The position numbers and the translations under genes are program-made. A model generated the notes under the pieces. The model saw only the letters and a program-made list of their open reading frames with translations. It was not told where the DNA came from and ran no database searches. Below, piece after piece: positions 45,446 through 53,161 of a DNA stretch of 64,000 bases. Origin of the DNA: Lachnospiraceae bacterium (GTDB lineage: Bacteria > Bacillota > Clostridia > Lachnospirales > Lachnospiraceae); assembly GCA_028693165.1 (NCBI GenBank), contig JAQUVX010000004.1:62001-126000 (forward strand). Direction: 5' to 3'. Position 1 is the stretch's first letter. The number at the start of each line of letters is the position of its first letter.

Positions 45446-46885
45446 GTGACAACCGGTAAAGAACACGAAAAAATTGATGGGGTAGACTACATACTGAAGC
45501 AGAAATCCAAATATAAGGTAGGGTTTGCATATTCCGCAGTCGTGGTATGCATTGTGTTTGGGTTTGTGGGACTGGGAATGGTTGTTTTTGATGCTCCGCT
45601 GGAATTGATGTTCCTGCTTTCCTGGCTTGTTGTTGTGCCGCTGCTGATGCGTATCGGCTATAAGTATCACGAACTTCAGAATATGGCATGGGAGATGGCG
45701 GTGTCTTCCTTTGAACCCAATGTCGTATTGCTGGCGGTAGGAGCAATGATCGGTGTATGGATATCCTGTGGAACGATTCCCTATATTATTTACCTTGGCC
45801 TGAAGTTCATTTCCCCCAATATTTTCCTGGTGTCTTCGCTTCTTCTTGCCTCCTTTACCTCGCTGGCGACGGGAACCTCGTGGGGCACTTTGGGAACAGT
45901 GGGACTTGCATTAATAGGAATTGGAAATGCCATGGGGATTGCATCCCCGATGACAGCGGGGGCAATTATATGCGGCGCATACTTTGGGGATAAGATGTCA
46001 CCGCTTTCGGACAGTACGATTCTGGCGGCATCCGTTGCAGGAACGCAGGTAATGACGCATATCAGACATATGCTCTGGACAACCGTGCCGGCCTATCTGA
46101 TCACGCTTGTGATTTTTGCGGTTCTTGGCGTGACCCGCACATCCGGAGTATATGATCCGTCCGTGATAAATGAGATCATTGCGGCGTTTGCGGATATCTT
46201 TCAGTTCTCATGGATCGAATTAGTGCCGATCGTGATTGTGCTGCTGCTTCTGATTAAGAATATCCCTTCTATTGTAGCCCTGCTGATCGGAACGCTTGCA
46301 GGAGCTGTTGTGGCCGTATTTCATCAGGGAGCAGCCGTTTCCGCGATTCTTGATCAGATGGTAAACGGGTTTTCTATCGCATCAGGAAGCGGGTTTGTAG
46401 ATGTTTTGCTGAACCGAGGCGGCATTATGAGTATGATGAGTGCCTTCCTGGCAATTTTTCTCGCGTTGTGTATTTCGGGAATGCTGGATAAAACCGGGGT
46501 GCTGAGTACGTTGGTGAATCCGTTGATCAAAAGATGCGGGAACTCGACATTCAAGATCGTGCTTTGCACCGTTGTTCTGACTTATATCACGAATGCGATT
46601 GGCTCGTCCATGCTCTTTGCCTCTATCGTAACCGCGGCGTTGATGAAGGATGCATTCCAGGCAAATAACCTGGCACCTGAGAATCTGTCAAGAACCCTGG
46701 AAGATGCCGGAACCTTTGGCGCAGTCTTGATTCCGTGGAATTCCAATGCAATCTATGCGTCGCAAATGCTGGGCGTTGCACCAACTGCATTTATTCCGTA
46801 TTGTTTTCTGAACTGGATTACGCCGGTCATTGATTTGATTTATGCAAAAATTGGTTTTACAATCAAGAAAGGGGATAGCATATGA
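45446..46885 (+). CDS. nhaC: NhaC-family Na+/H+ antiporter
   Basis: A 479-residue membrane protein with about 12 helices of the NhaC family, which includes Na+/H+ and malate-2H+/Na+-lactate antiporters. Family sequence is seen in ASFTSLATGTSWGTLGTVG near 135 and GAYFGDKMSPLSDSTILAASVAGT near 175. The GTG start at 45446 follows CGGAGGG, 15 bases after the upstream stop. Its stop overlaps ridA by four bases. In this operon it may exchange organic acids or supply the ion gradient for the MFS protein (inference). Confidence 0.9.
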   Translation: MTTGKEHEKIDGVDYILKQKSKYKVGFAYSAVVVCIVFGFVGLGMVVFDAPLELMFLLSWLVVVPLLMRIGYKYHELQNMAWEMAVSSFEPNVVLLAVGAMIGVWISCGTIPYIIYLGLKFISPNIFLVSSLLLASFTSLATGTSWGTLGTVGLALIGIGNAMGIASPMTAGAIICGAYFGDKMSPLSDSTILAASVAGTQVMTHIRHMLWTTVPAYLITLVIFAVLGVTRTSGVYDPSVINEIIAAFADIFQFSWIELVPIVIVLLLLIKNIPSIVALLIGTLAGAVVAVFHQGAAVSAILDQMVNGFSIASGSGFVDVLLNRGGIMSMMSAFLAIFLALCISGMLDKTGVLSTLVNPLIKRCGNSTFKIVLCTVVLTYITNAIGSSMLFASIVTAALMKDAFQANNLAPENLSRTLEDAGTFGAVLIPWNSNAIYASQMLGVAPTAFIPYCFLNWITPVIDLIYAKIGFTIKKGDSI

Positions 46886-47256
46886 AAAAAGAAATAAGCA
46901 CGGTTAATGCACCGGGAGCAATCGGACCATATTCACAGGCGGTGGTTACCGGAACTATCGTATACTGCTCTGGACAACTGCCAATGAATCCGATCACAGG
47001 AGAGATGGGACGTGATATCCGTGAAATGACAAGCTATTCCTTAAAGAATCTGAAAGGAATACTGGCAGAGAATGGAATGAGCATGGACAATATCGTTAAA
47101 ACGACGGTGTTTATGACGGATCTGTCCGAATTTGCAGAGATGAACCAGGTTTACGAATCCTTTTTCACGGAACCCTATCCTGCAAGAAGTGCCGTGCAGG
47201 TCGCAGCATTGCCCAAGGGGGCAGCGATCGAGATCGAGTGTATTGCTGTAAAATAA
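46882..47256 (+). CDS. ridA: RidA family enamine/imine deaminase
   Basis: A 124-residue RidA/YER057c/UK114 protein. It has APGAIGPYSQAVVTGTIVYCSGQLP near the N-terminus and ARSAVQVAALPKGAAIEIECIA at the end, with the conserved Arg near residue 102 and terminal Glu. RidA hydrolyses reactive 2-aminoacrylate and related enamines released by PLP lyases, which matches the PatB-like enzyme in this operon. Coupled to the antiporter gene by an ATGA overlap. Confidence 0.95.
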   Translation: MKKEISTVNAPGAIGPYSQAVVTGTIVYCSGQLPMNPITGEMGRDIREMTSYSLKNLKGILAENGMSMDNIVKTTVFMTDLSEFAEMNQVYESFFTEPYPARSAVQVAALPKGAAIEIECIAVK

Positions 47257-47295
47257 CAACAGGCTGTGCGCGCAGCCACAATAAGAGTTCATAAA

Positions 47296-47344
47296 AACAA
47301 TCCACAGAATTTTTTCAAGTCATTGACAAATTCTGTGGATTGTT
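47296..47344. promoter_or_regulatory. 17-base inverted repeat between ridA and the TetR gene
   Basis: AACAATCCACAGAATTT (47296-47312) and AAATTCTGTGGATTGTT (47328-47344) are perfectly complementary with a 15-base loop that holds most of the -35 box of the next promoter. It could terminate ridA transcription (AT-rich stem) or be a second binding site controlling the TetR gene. Confidence 0.65.
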
Positions 47345-47351
47345 GTATATT
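47323..47351 (+). promoter_or_regulatory. Promoter of the TetR-ABC operon
   Basis: Consensus TTGACA (47323-47328), 17-base spacer, TATATT (47346-47351). The -10 box abuts the palindromic operator. Confidence 0.8.
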
Positions 47352-47378
47352 GTAACGGTGTTATATAACACTGTTACA
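47351..47378. promoter_or_regulatory. TetR-family palindromic operator
   Basis: A 28-base palindrome centred on TATA with 13 of 14 base pairs matched; half-sites TGTAACGGTGTTAT and ATAACACTGTTACA. It overlaps the end of the -10 box and the transcription start, so a bound repressor would block the promoter. The regulator encoded at 47394 is the obvious binder. Confidence 0.8.
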
Positions 47379-47393
47379 GAGAGGGGCGATGTG

Positions 47394-48011
47394 GTGAGCA
47401 ATGTGGAGCAGGTAACGTTAAACTTAATTCGTTCAGCGGCGATGCAGGAATTTCTTGAAAAGGGCTTCAAGTCCGCTTCCTTGCGAAATATAGTCAAGAC
47501 AGCAGGGGTTACGACAGGCGCATTTTATGGATATTACAACAGCAAGGAGGCTCTGTTTGAAGCGCTGGTCGGCGGGCAGTACGACTATCTGATGAGCTGT
47601 TTTTGCAAGGCGCAGCAGGAGTTTGCCGATTTGCCGCCGGATAAGCAGCCGGGGAATCTCAGCACGACTTCCGGCGCGTGTATGCACGATATGCTGTTGT
47701 ACGCCTATGAGCATTTGAGTGAATTCAAACTCATTCTCTGCCATTCAGAGGGGACACGTTTTGCAAAACTCATTGATGAAATGGTAGAAGTGGAAACAAA
47801 AGGAACACATGATTATCTGGCGGTGCTTGAAAAGCTGGGCCGGTCGTCACCCCCTATTGATGAGCGGTTAGAGCATATCTTGATTACAGGAATGTTTAAC
47901 ACGTTTTTCGAGCTGATCGTCCATGAAATGCCGCTTCATGAGGCGGAGTATTATCTAAAGGAAATGCGGGCGTTTTATACCGCTGGATGGATGGAAATTA
48001 TGGGGCAGTAG
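47394..48011 (+). CDS. TetR/AcrR-family regulator
   Basis: A 205-residue regulator: the N-terminal helix-turn-helix SAAMQEFLEKGFKSASLRNIVKTAGVTTGAFYGYY lies in residues about 12-46; the C-terminal ligand domain is helical and unassigned. Two GTG codons occur in tandem at 47391 and 47394; the second has the better distance (7 bases) to GAGGGG. It likely represses its own promoter through the 28-base palindrome and the ABC exporter genes that follow. A toxic compound or metabolite would be the inducer (inference). Confidence 0.92.
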   Translation: MSNVEQVTLNLIRSAAMQEFLEKGFKSASLRNIVKTAGVTTGAFYGYYNSKEALFEALVGGQYDYLMSCFCKAQQEFADLPPDKQPGNLSTTSGACMHDMLLYAYEHLSEFKLILCHSEGTRFAKLIDEMVEVETKGTHDYLAVLEKLGRSSPPIDERLEHILITGMFNTFFELIVHEMPLHEAEYYLKEMRAFYTAGWMEIMGQ

Positions 48012-48032
48012 GCCCCGTGATTTTTGCACAAA

Positions 48033-48050
48033 GGTTAGCTGCGACTAACC
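48033..48050. promoter_or_regulatory. GGTTAG-N6-CTAACC inverted repeat
   Basis: Perfect 6-base arms (48033-48038, 48045-48050) in the 126-base gap between the TetR gene and the first ABC gene. The form resembles iron-type boxes or a short hairpin. It might give separate control of the ABC genes. Confidence 0.4.
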
Positions 48051-48137
48051 ACTCCTGACATGAGACGCGCGTTCGTGGATATTCGAGGACAGCCACACAG
48101 TTCTCCTATCATAAAAATTTTCAAGGAGGTCTTTTCA

Positions 48138-49913
48138 ATGACAAAACAATCTATTTTATCAAGACTGATGGGCTATGCAGGAACGCATAAGATTTTGACC
48201 TATCTTTCCTGGGCGCTGTCGGCAATTAGCGCGCTGCTGGCTCTCGTACCTTTTTGGTACATATGGCGCATCATTCACGACGTACTGGAAGTTTCACCTG
48301 ATTTTTCGCAGGCGCAGAATGTCACGCGCTATGGCTGGTCGGCCGTAGTGTTTGCGATTATATCGATCGTAATTTATATAGCCGCCCTGATGTGCTCGCA
48401 CGTCAGCGCATTTCGGGTTGCGGCGAATATCCGAAAGGAACTGATGCGGCATATTACGGCCCTGCCGCTTGGGGTGACGGAACGATATGGAAGCGGTAAG
48501 CTGCGGAGAATCGTGAACACCTCCAGCGCTGCCACGGAGACCTATCTCGCCCATCGCCTGCCGGATAAAGCCGGGGCGATTGTTACGCCCATCGGGCTGC
48601 TGGTTCTGCTGCTGGCCTTTGACTGGCGGTTGGGGTTATTAAGCCTTGTTCCCGTTGCACTTGGCTTTCTCATCATGATAAAAATGACCGGAAAAAGCAT
48701 GGAAGAGAAAATGAAGCAATATCAAAACGCGCTCTCGGATATGTCCAATGAAGCGGTGGAGTACGTGCGGGGCGTCCCGGTTGTAAAAACCTTCGGGCAG
48801 ACCATATTTTCATTCAAACGCTTCAAGGCGACCATTGATCATTACGAAACATGGGTGATTGCCTACACAAAAGGGCTGCGGCTGCCGATGCTGGCCTATA
48901 CCACCGCAATCAACGGCGTGTTCGCATTCCTGATTGCCGGAGGGATTCTCTTCACGAGAGACGGAGTCACAAAGGAACTGCTGTTAAATCTTATTTTCTA
49001 CATTGTAATTACGCCGGTGATTGGAACGACGCTGACGAAAATCATGTTTATGAGCGAGGATTCCATGATTGTGAGCGATGCGATCAGCAGAATCGACGAG
49101 GTGATGAAGGAAAGCCCGCTTTCCGAAAGCCGGGTAAATAATGTACCGTCTGATAATTCGATTATATTGGAGCATGTCAGCTACAGCTACGACGGCGAAA
49201 AAAATGCCCTCAACGACGTATCCTTGTCGATCCGGCCAGAGCAGGTAGTTGCATTGGTAGGCGCGTCCGGCGGAGGTAAGACGACGCTTGCCAATCTTGT
49301 GACAAGATTTTTTGACCCGGGGCAGGGGCGTGTTTTGATTGGAAACGTCGACGTGCGGGATATTCCAAAGGAAACGCTTATGGACACCGTGTCGTTCGTA
49401 TTTCAGAACAGCCGTTTGATCAAAGCGTCCATATTGGAAAATGTGCGCATGGGAAAGCCCGCCGCCACGCGCGAGGAGATCGCTCACGCGTTACAGGCGG
49501 CCCAATGCATGGATATTATAGAAAAACTGCCTGATGGCATCGATACGGTGGTCGGCACAAACGGCGTGTATTTATCCGGCGGTGAGCAGCAGCGGATCGC
49601 GATCGCCCGCGCTATTTTGAAAAATGCGCCGATCCTGATTCTGGATGAAGCCACTGCGTTTGCCGACCCGGATAACGAAGTGCGCGTCCAGGCGGCGCTG
49701 TCCACGCTCTCAAAGGGAAAAACGGTTATTATGATTGCACACAGACTGTCGTCAATCACAGACGCAGACTGCATTTATGTGCTGCAGGACGGCAGCATTG
49801 CGGAAAGCGGAACACATAGTGAATTAATCGGGAAAAACGGCGTATTTTCGCGGATGTGGAAAAATTATTCCGAATCGGCGGAATGGAAAATTGCAAAGGA
49901 GGTAAACGCATGA
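48138..49913 (+). CDS. ABC transporter half-molecule (permease-ATPase) A
   Basis: A 591-residue type IV ABC half-transporter: six TM helices in residues about 15-310, then an ATPase domain with Walker A GASGGGKTT (about 375), signature LSGGEQQRIAIARA (about 478), Walker B ILILDEATAFAD and switch His in IAHRLSS. The ATG at 48138 has AAGGAGGT upstream; in-frame codons back to 48060 lack a site. In the Walker B follow-up the D-loop reads AFADPD rather than ASLD, a common asymmetry in heterodimers of the YbtP/IrtA type. It pairs with the next gene. Confidence 0.93.
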   Translation: MTKQSILSRLMGYAGTHKILTYLSWALSAISALLALVPFWYIWRIIHDVLEVSPDFSQAQNVTRYGWSAVVFAIISIVIYIAALMCSHVSAFRVAANIRKELMRHITALPLGVTERYGSGKLRRIVNTSSAATETYLAHRLPDKAGAIVTPIGLLVLLLAFDWRLGLLSLVPVALGFLIMIKMTGKSMEEKMKQYQNALSDMSNEAVEYVRGVPVVKTFGQTIFSFKRFKATIDHYETWVIAYTKGLRLPMLAYTTAINGVFAFLIAGGILFTRDGVTKELLLNLIFYIVITPVIGTTLTKIMFMSEDSMIVSDAISRIDEVMKESPLSESRVNNVPSDNSIILEHVSYSYDGEKNALNDVSLSIRPEQVVALVGASGGGKTTLANLVTRFFDPGQGRVLIGNVDVRDIPKETLMDTVSFVFQNSRLIKASILENVRMGKPAATREEIAHALQAAQCMDIIEKLPDGIDTVVGTNGVYLSGGEQQRIAIARAILKNAPILILDEATAFADPDNEVRVQAALSTLSKGKTVIMIAHRLSSITDADCIYVLQDGSIAESGTHSELIGKNGVFSRMWKNYSESAEWKIAKEVNA

Positions 49914-51640
49914 TTCAGATATTACAAAGACGTTTTGCGCTGTCAAGGCATGGCGCTGTCGATTTGATCAAAGGGTGCCTGGCTTGTGTGGCACAGGATA
50001 TATCGTTTATGCTTCCGGTCGGACTTTTGTATTATTTTGTCCTTGATATGATGAATGGGGGCGTGAATGGAACGCGCATTGTTTTTTATGTGGTGGGTGC
50101 GCTGCTTTGCCTTGCCCTCATCTTTATCGCGACCTGGTTTCAATACAACTGCACCTTTTTGGCGACTTATATAGAAAGCGGTGTAAGGCGTATTTCCTTA
50201 GCGGAGCAGCTCCGCAAAATCCCACTGTCTTTCTTCGGCAAAAAAGACCTTGCCGATTTGACGGATTCGATTATGGGTGACTGCGCGACGTTGGAAACCG
50301 CCTTTTCCCATTATGTACCCGCTTTGGCAGGCTCCCTTATTTCCACAACGCTGATTGGAATTGGCCTGTTTACCTACGATTGGCGTATGGCGCTTGCGGC
50401 TGTCTGGGTTTTGCCGATTGCATTTGCAATTACCTTCTTCTCCTCCCGGATACAGACGTATTTTAACCGCAAATCTGTGGAGGCAAATATAGCCCTTGAA
50501 ACCGGCGTGCAGGAGTGCATTGAAAGCTTACAGGATCTAAAGGCGAACAATGCGGAAAACAGTTATCTGAAAGGGCTTGATAAAAAAATTGATGATGTGG
50601 AAAAGCGGCATATTATCACAGAGCTTGGCACTGCCCTTTTTGTTGTTTCATCAACGCTGATCTTAAAGTTTGGAATCGCCACGGTTGCACTTGTGGGTAC
50701 TGCGCTGCTCATCCGGGGAGAAATTGATATTCCGCTGTTCTTTATGTTTTTGCTGGTTGCTTCCAGGCTGTATGCTCCGCTTGAGGGCGCGCTGCAAAAT
50801 CTGGCGGCGGTGATTTCTACCAAAACAAACATCAGCCGCATGAATGAAATCCTCGACCATCCGATTCAGACGGGCGGCAGCCAGGTGACAAATAAAGGCT
50901 GCGATATTGCGTTCAGGCACGTAGGTTTTGCTTACAATACGGGGGAAACGGTTTTAAAGGACGTATCCTTTGTGGCGAAGCAGGGAGAGGTTACGGCTCT
51001 GGTCGGCCCTTCGGGCGGCGGCAAAACGACGGTATCCCGTCTTGCTGCAAGATTCTGGGATATAAACAAAGGAGAAATAACCGTCGGCGGCATGGATATA
51101 TCAAAAATAGAGCCGGAAACACTGCTGTCACTGTATTCGATCGTATTTCAGGATGTGACGTTGTTCAATAATACGATCATGGAAAATATCCGAATCGGCA
51201 AAAAAGACGCGACGGATGAAGAGGTGCTTGCAGCGGCGCGGCTGGCAAACTGTGAGGAGTTTGCGGTAAAACTTCCAAACGGTTATCACAGTATGATTGG
51301 TGAAAATGGCTGTGAGCTGTCTGGCGGCGAACGGCAGCGGATCTCAATCGCCCGCGCGTTTCTGAAAAATGCGCCGATCATTTTGCTGGATGAGGCGACC
51401 GCAAGCCTTGATGTGGAAAATGAAACGCTGATACAGGCTGCGCTGTCAAGACTGATCAAAAATAAAACCGTCCTTGTAATTGCGCATCGTATGCGCACGG
51501 TAAGCGGCGCGGACAAAGTGGTTGTGCTTGCCGAGGGTACGGTTGCGGAACAGGGTACACCGGGGGAGCTGATGAAGACAGGGACGCTGTATCCGCATAT
51601 GGTAAACTTGCAGACGATGAGTCAGGCCTGGGGGATTTAA
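49910..51640 (+). CDS. ABC transporter half-molecule (permease-ATPase) B
   Basis: A 576-residue partner of the preceding gene product, overlapping it by four bases (ATGA). Six TM helices lie in residues about 20-300; the ATPase domain has Walker A GPSGGGKTT (about 365), signature LSGGERQRISIARA (about 470), Walker B IILLDEATASLD and the switch His in IAHRMRT. Together they form a heterodimer of the kind used for multidrug export or, in the YbtPQ/IrtAB group, siderophore uptake. The upstream TetR gene favours export; the direction is not provable here. Confidence 0.93.
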   Translation: MIQILQRRFALSRHGAVDLIKGCLACVAQDISFMLPVGLLYYFVLDMMNGGVNGTRIVFYVVGALLCLALIFIATWFQYNCTFLATYIESGVRRISLAEQLRKIPLSFFGKKDLADLTDSIMGDCATLETAFSHYVPALAGSLISTTLIGIGLFTYDWRMALAAVWVLPIAFAITFFSSRIQTYFNRKSVEANIALETGVQECIESLQDLKANNAENSYLKGLDKKIDDVEKRHIITELGTALFVVSSTLILKFGIATVALVGTALLIRGEIDIPLFFMFLLVASRLYAPLEGALQNLAAVISTKTNISRMNEILDHPIQTGGSQVTNKGCDIAFRHVGFAYNTGETVLKDVSFVAKQGEVTALVGPSGGGKTTVSRLAARFWDINKGEITVGGMDISKIEPETLLSLYSIVFQDVTLFNNTIMENIRIGKKDATDEEVLAAARLANCEEFAVKLPNGYHSMIGENGCELSGGERQRISIARAFLKNAPIILLDEATASLDVENETLIQAALSRLIKNKTVLVIAHRMRTVSGADKVVVLAEGTVAEQGTPGELMKTGTLYPHMVNLQTMSQAWGI

Positions 51641-51725
51641 GAGGTGAAAAATTCGAAAGAACCATTGCATTTTCGCATTAGGGTTGTTTCATGGAGACTA
51701 AATAAGAATTGAATAAATACGGATA

Positions 51726-51776
51726 AAAGCTGGAGATTTTTTGATTATACAAATCATTGAAATCTCTGGCTTTTTT
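51726..51776 (+). terminator. Terminator of the TetR-ABC operon
   Basis: AAAGCTGGAGATTT (51726-51739) pairs with AAATCTCTGGCTTT (51760-51773), 12 of 14 pairs, followed by T residues. A group II intron begins four bases after this run. Confidence 0.8.
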
Positions 51777-51779
51777 GCG

Positions 51780-52670
51780 GTGCGCCCGGCGGGCGCACGT
51801 TCTTACCGGTGCAAGTCCGGAATCCGCCCGGTAGTGGGAAGGATATAGTCGAAGGCAAGGGTGTCCATCGTGAGGTGGAATCTGAAGGAAGCCGGATATG
51901 GGGAACATACTAACCCATGGACAAATCTCTGGTCTGACGAACAGAAATCACATTAAGCCATTTATGAGGGTAAGGCTGTCACACAAGTCGAAGCCCAATA
52001 ACTACACGGAATCATAGGTGGTAGATGTGGCAGATAGATGGAGAGAAAGAACGTGTGAGTACCCGGGGAGGTCTGTATGAAACGCTCTGAAAGGAGTAAC
52101 CACTGTTGTAAGACAGTGCTGAACATACAGAAGTCAGCAGAGGTCATAGTGTGCGACTTGAAAGTCGCTGTTTAAATTGTGATAGATTCACGGCTACATC
52201 CGTTTGTAGTATTCCTACCGCATAATGCCAAGTAAGTAATGAAAGGTGTGGAGCAGCGGAACAAAGCGAGAAAGGCAGAAACCACATCTGTCCTATTGCA
52301 AGGAAAAGGTATGCATGGTTAACAAATGTGAATTGCCATAAGGGTCGTCAGTCGTGTGAAAGGTGAAAGTGGTTGATACACCTTGACTAAAACAGTACGG
52401 AGTCGGGGACTTGATAATTACTATGGTATCAAGCCAAACGGACAGAGAACTCCCGGTCTATAGGCAGAACCTAAACATGCCATAATTATTTAAGCAGTGG
52501 AACAAGGTAAACCTTATGTGCCCCTTCGGGTAGGCCAATCGCAAGAGAGGTACAATGCGCAGAAGGCAGAGGATGCTGGAAAAAGCGAAAGTCTCTGTGT
52601 AATACAGGGAATAAGGGTTCAAGATTTGCCCTGTCCGAAAGGAGGCAGACTTCCAGCGCGTATCGATTGC
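51780..52670 (+). mobile_element. 5' portion of a group II intron, intron-encoded protein missing
   Basis: The stretch begins GTGCGCCCGG at 51780, the typical GUGYG 5' end of a bacterial group II intron. It continues with domain-I-like sequence (TTACCGGTGCAAGTCCGG, GGTGGAATCTGAAGGAAGCC) and other non-coding, highly structured RNA-like sequence for almost 900 bases. No reverse transcriptase/maturase gene and no domain V-like hairpin can be found. It sits directly after a rho-independent terminator, the preferred site of class C introns. I read it as a dead intron remnant. The class and the exact right end are uncertain. Confidence 0.6.
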
Positions 52671-52907
52671 ATGAAAGAGCTGGAAACTGTGAATGTATTG
52701 GATGATACTTTTCGTGAAGATCGGTCATCTGCAAGAAAAAGCAAGAATAATCTTGCGTTGATTAGAAAGTTTGCATTCAATATATTAAAAATTGCCTGCA
52801 TCCACGACGATGCAGGCAAAGGGATTCAGGAAATGTCTGATTGGTTTGCCGACGACATCAACCTGATAGCGAAGTATGTTTTTAACGACATACACCGAAT
52901 TCGCTAA
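52671..52907 (+). pseudogene. 3' end of a transposase gene (ISAs1-like remnant)
   Basis: The open frame here encodes about 78 residues resembling the C-terminus of ISAs1/H-repeat transposases: LDDTFREDRSSARKSKNN followed by LALIRKFAFNILKIA, then a Phe/Asp-rich tail ending in NDIHRIR. The catalytic N-terminal part is absent; upstream is intron-like RNA, not the rest of the transposase. The frame is open back to 52497, but that part reads as non-coding intron sequence. The join is around 52680-52705. Family assignment is from remembered consensus and moderately sure. Confidence 0.6.
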
Positions 52908-53161
52908 TTCCATTATAAAACAAAAAATGAGAAAATGGGGATATTTTGCACATTTTTAAGGAAAAAGCAAAATAAAGACAAAAGAAAATGCCTGTAATGG
53001 AGAGGAACGAAGACGAAACTATGTTATGATGCTTCGTGAAACAACCCTGCAGACAAGGCGATTTTCATATGAAAAAGGAAAGAACTCTGATATAATGAAA
53101 GGACAGGAGGGGATGGGAATTTCAAATGGAAGTTGACATTGAAGAAACGAGGAGAATGTAC

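Noticed and set aside
52661-52670. Sixth LacI-type operator (TATCGATTGC)
   Set aside because: It lacks the left half of the palindrome and lies in the mobile-element remnant, far from the regulon.
52497-52670. N-terminal part of a 136-codon open frame as a real protein
   Set aside because: This part reads as structured intron RNA sequence; only the downstream portion resembles a transposase.
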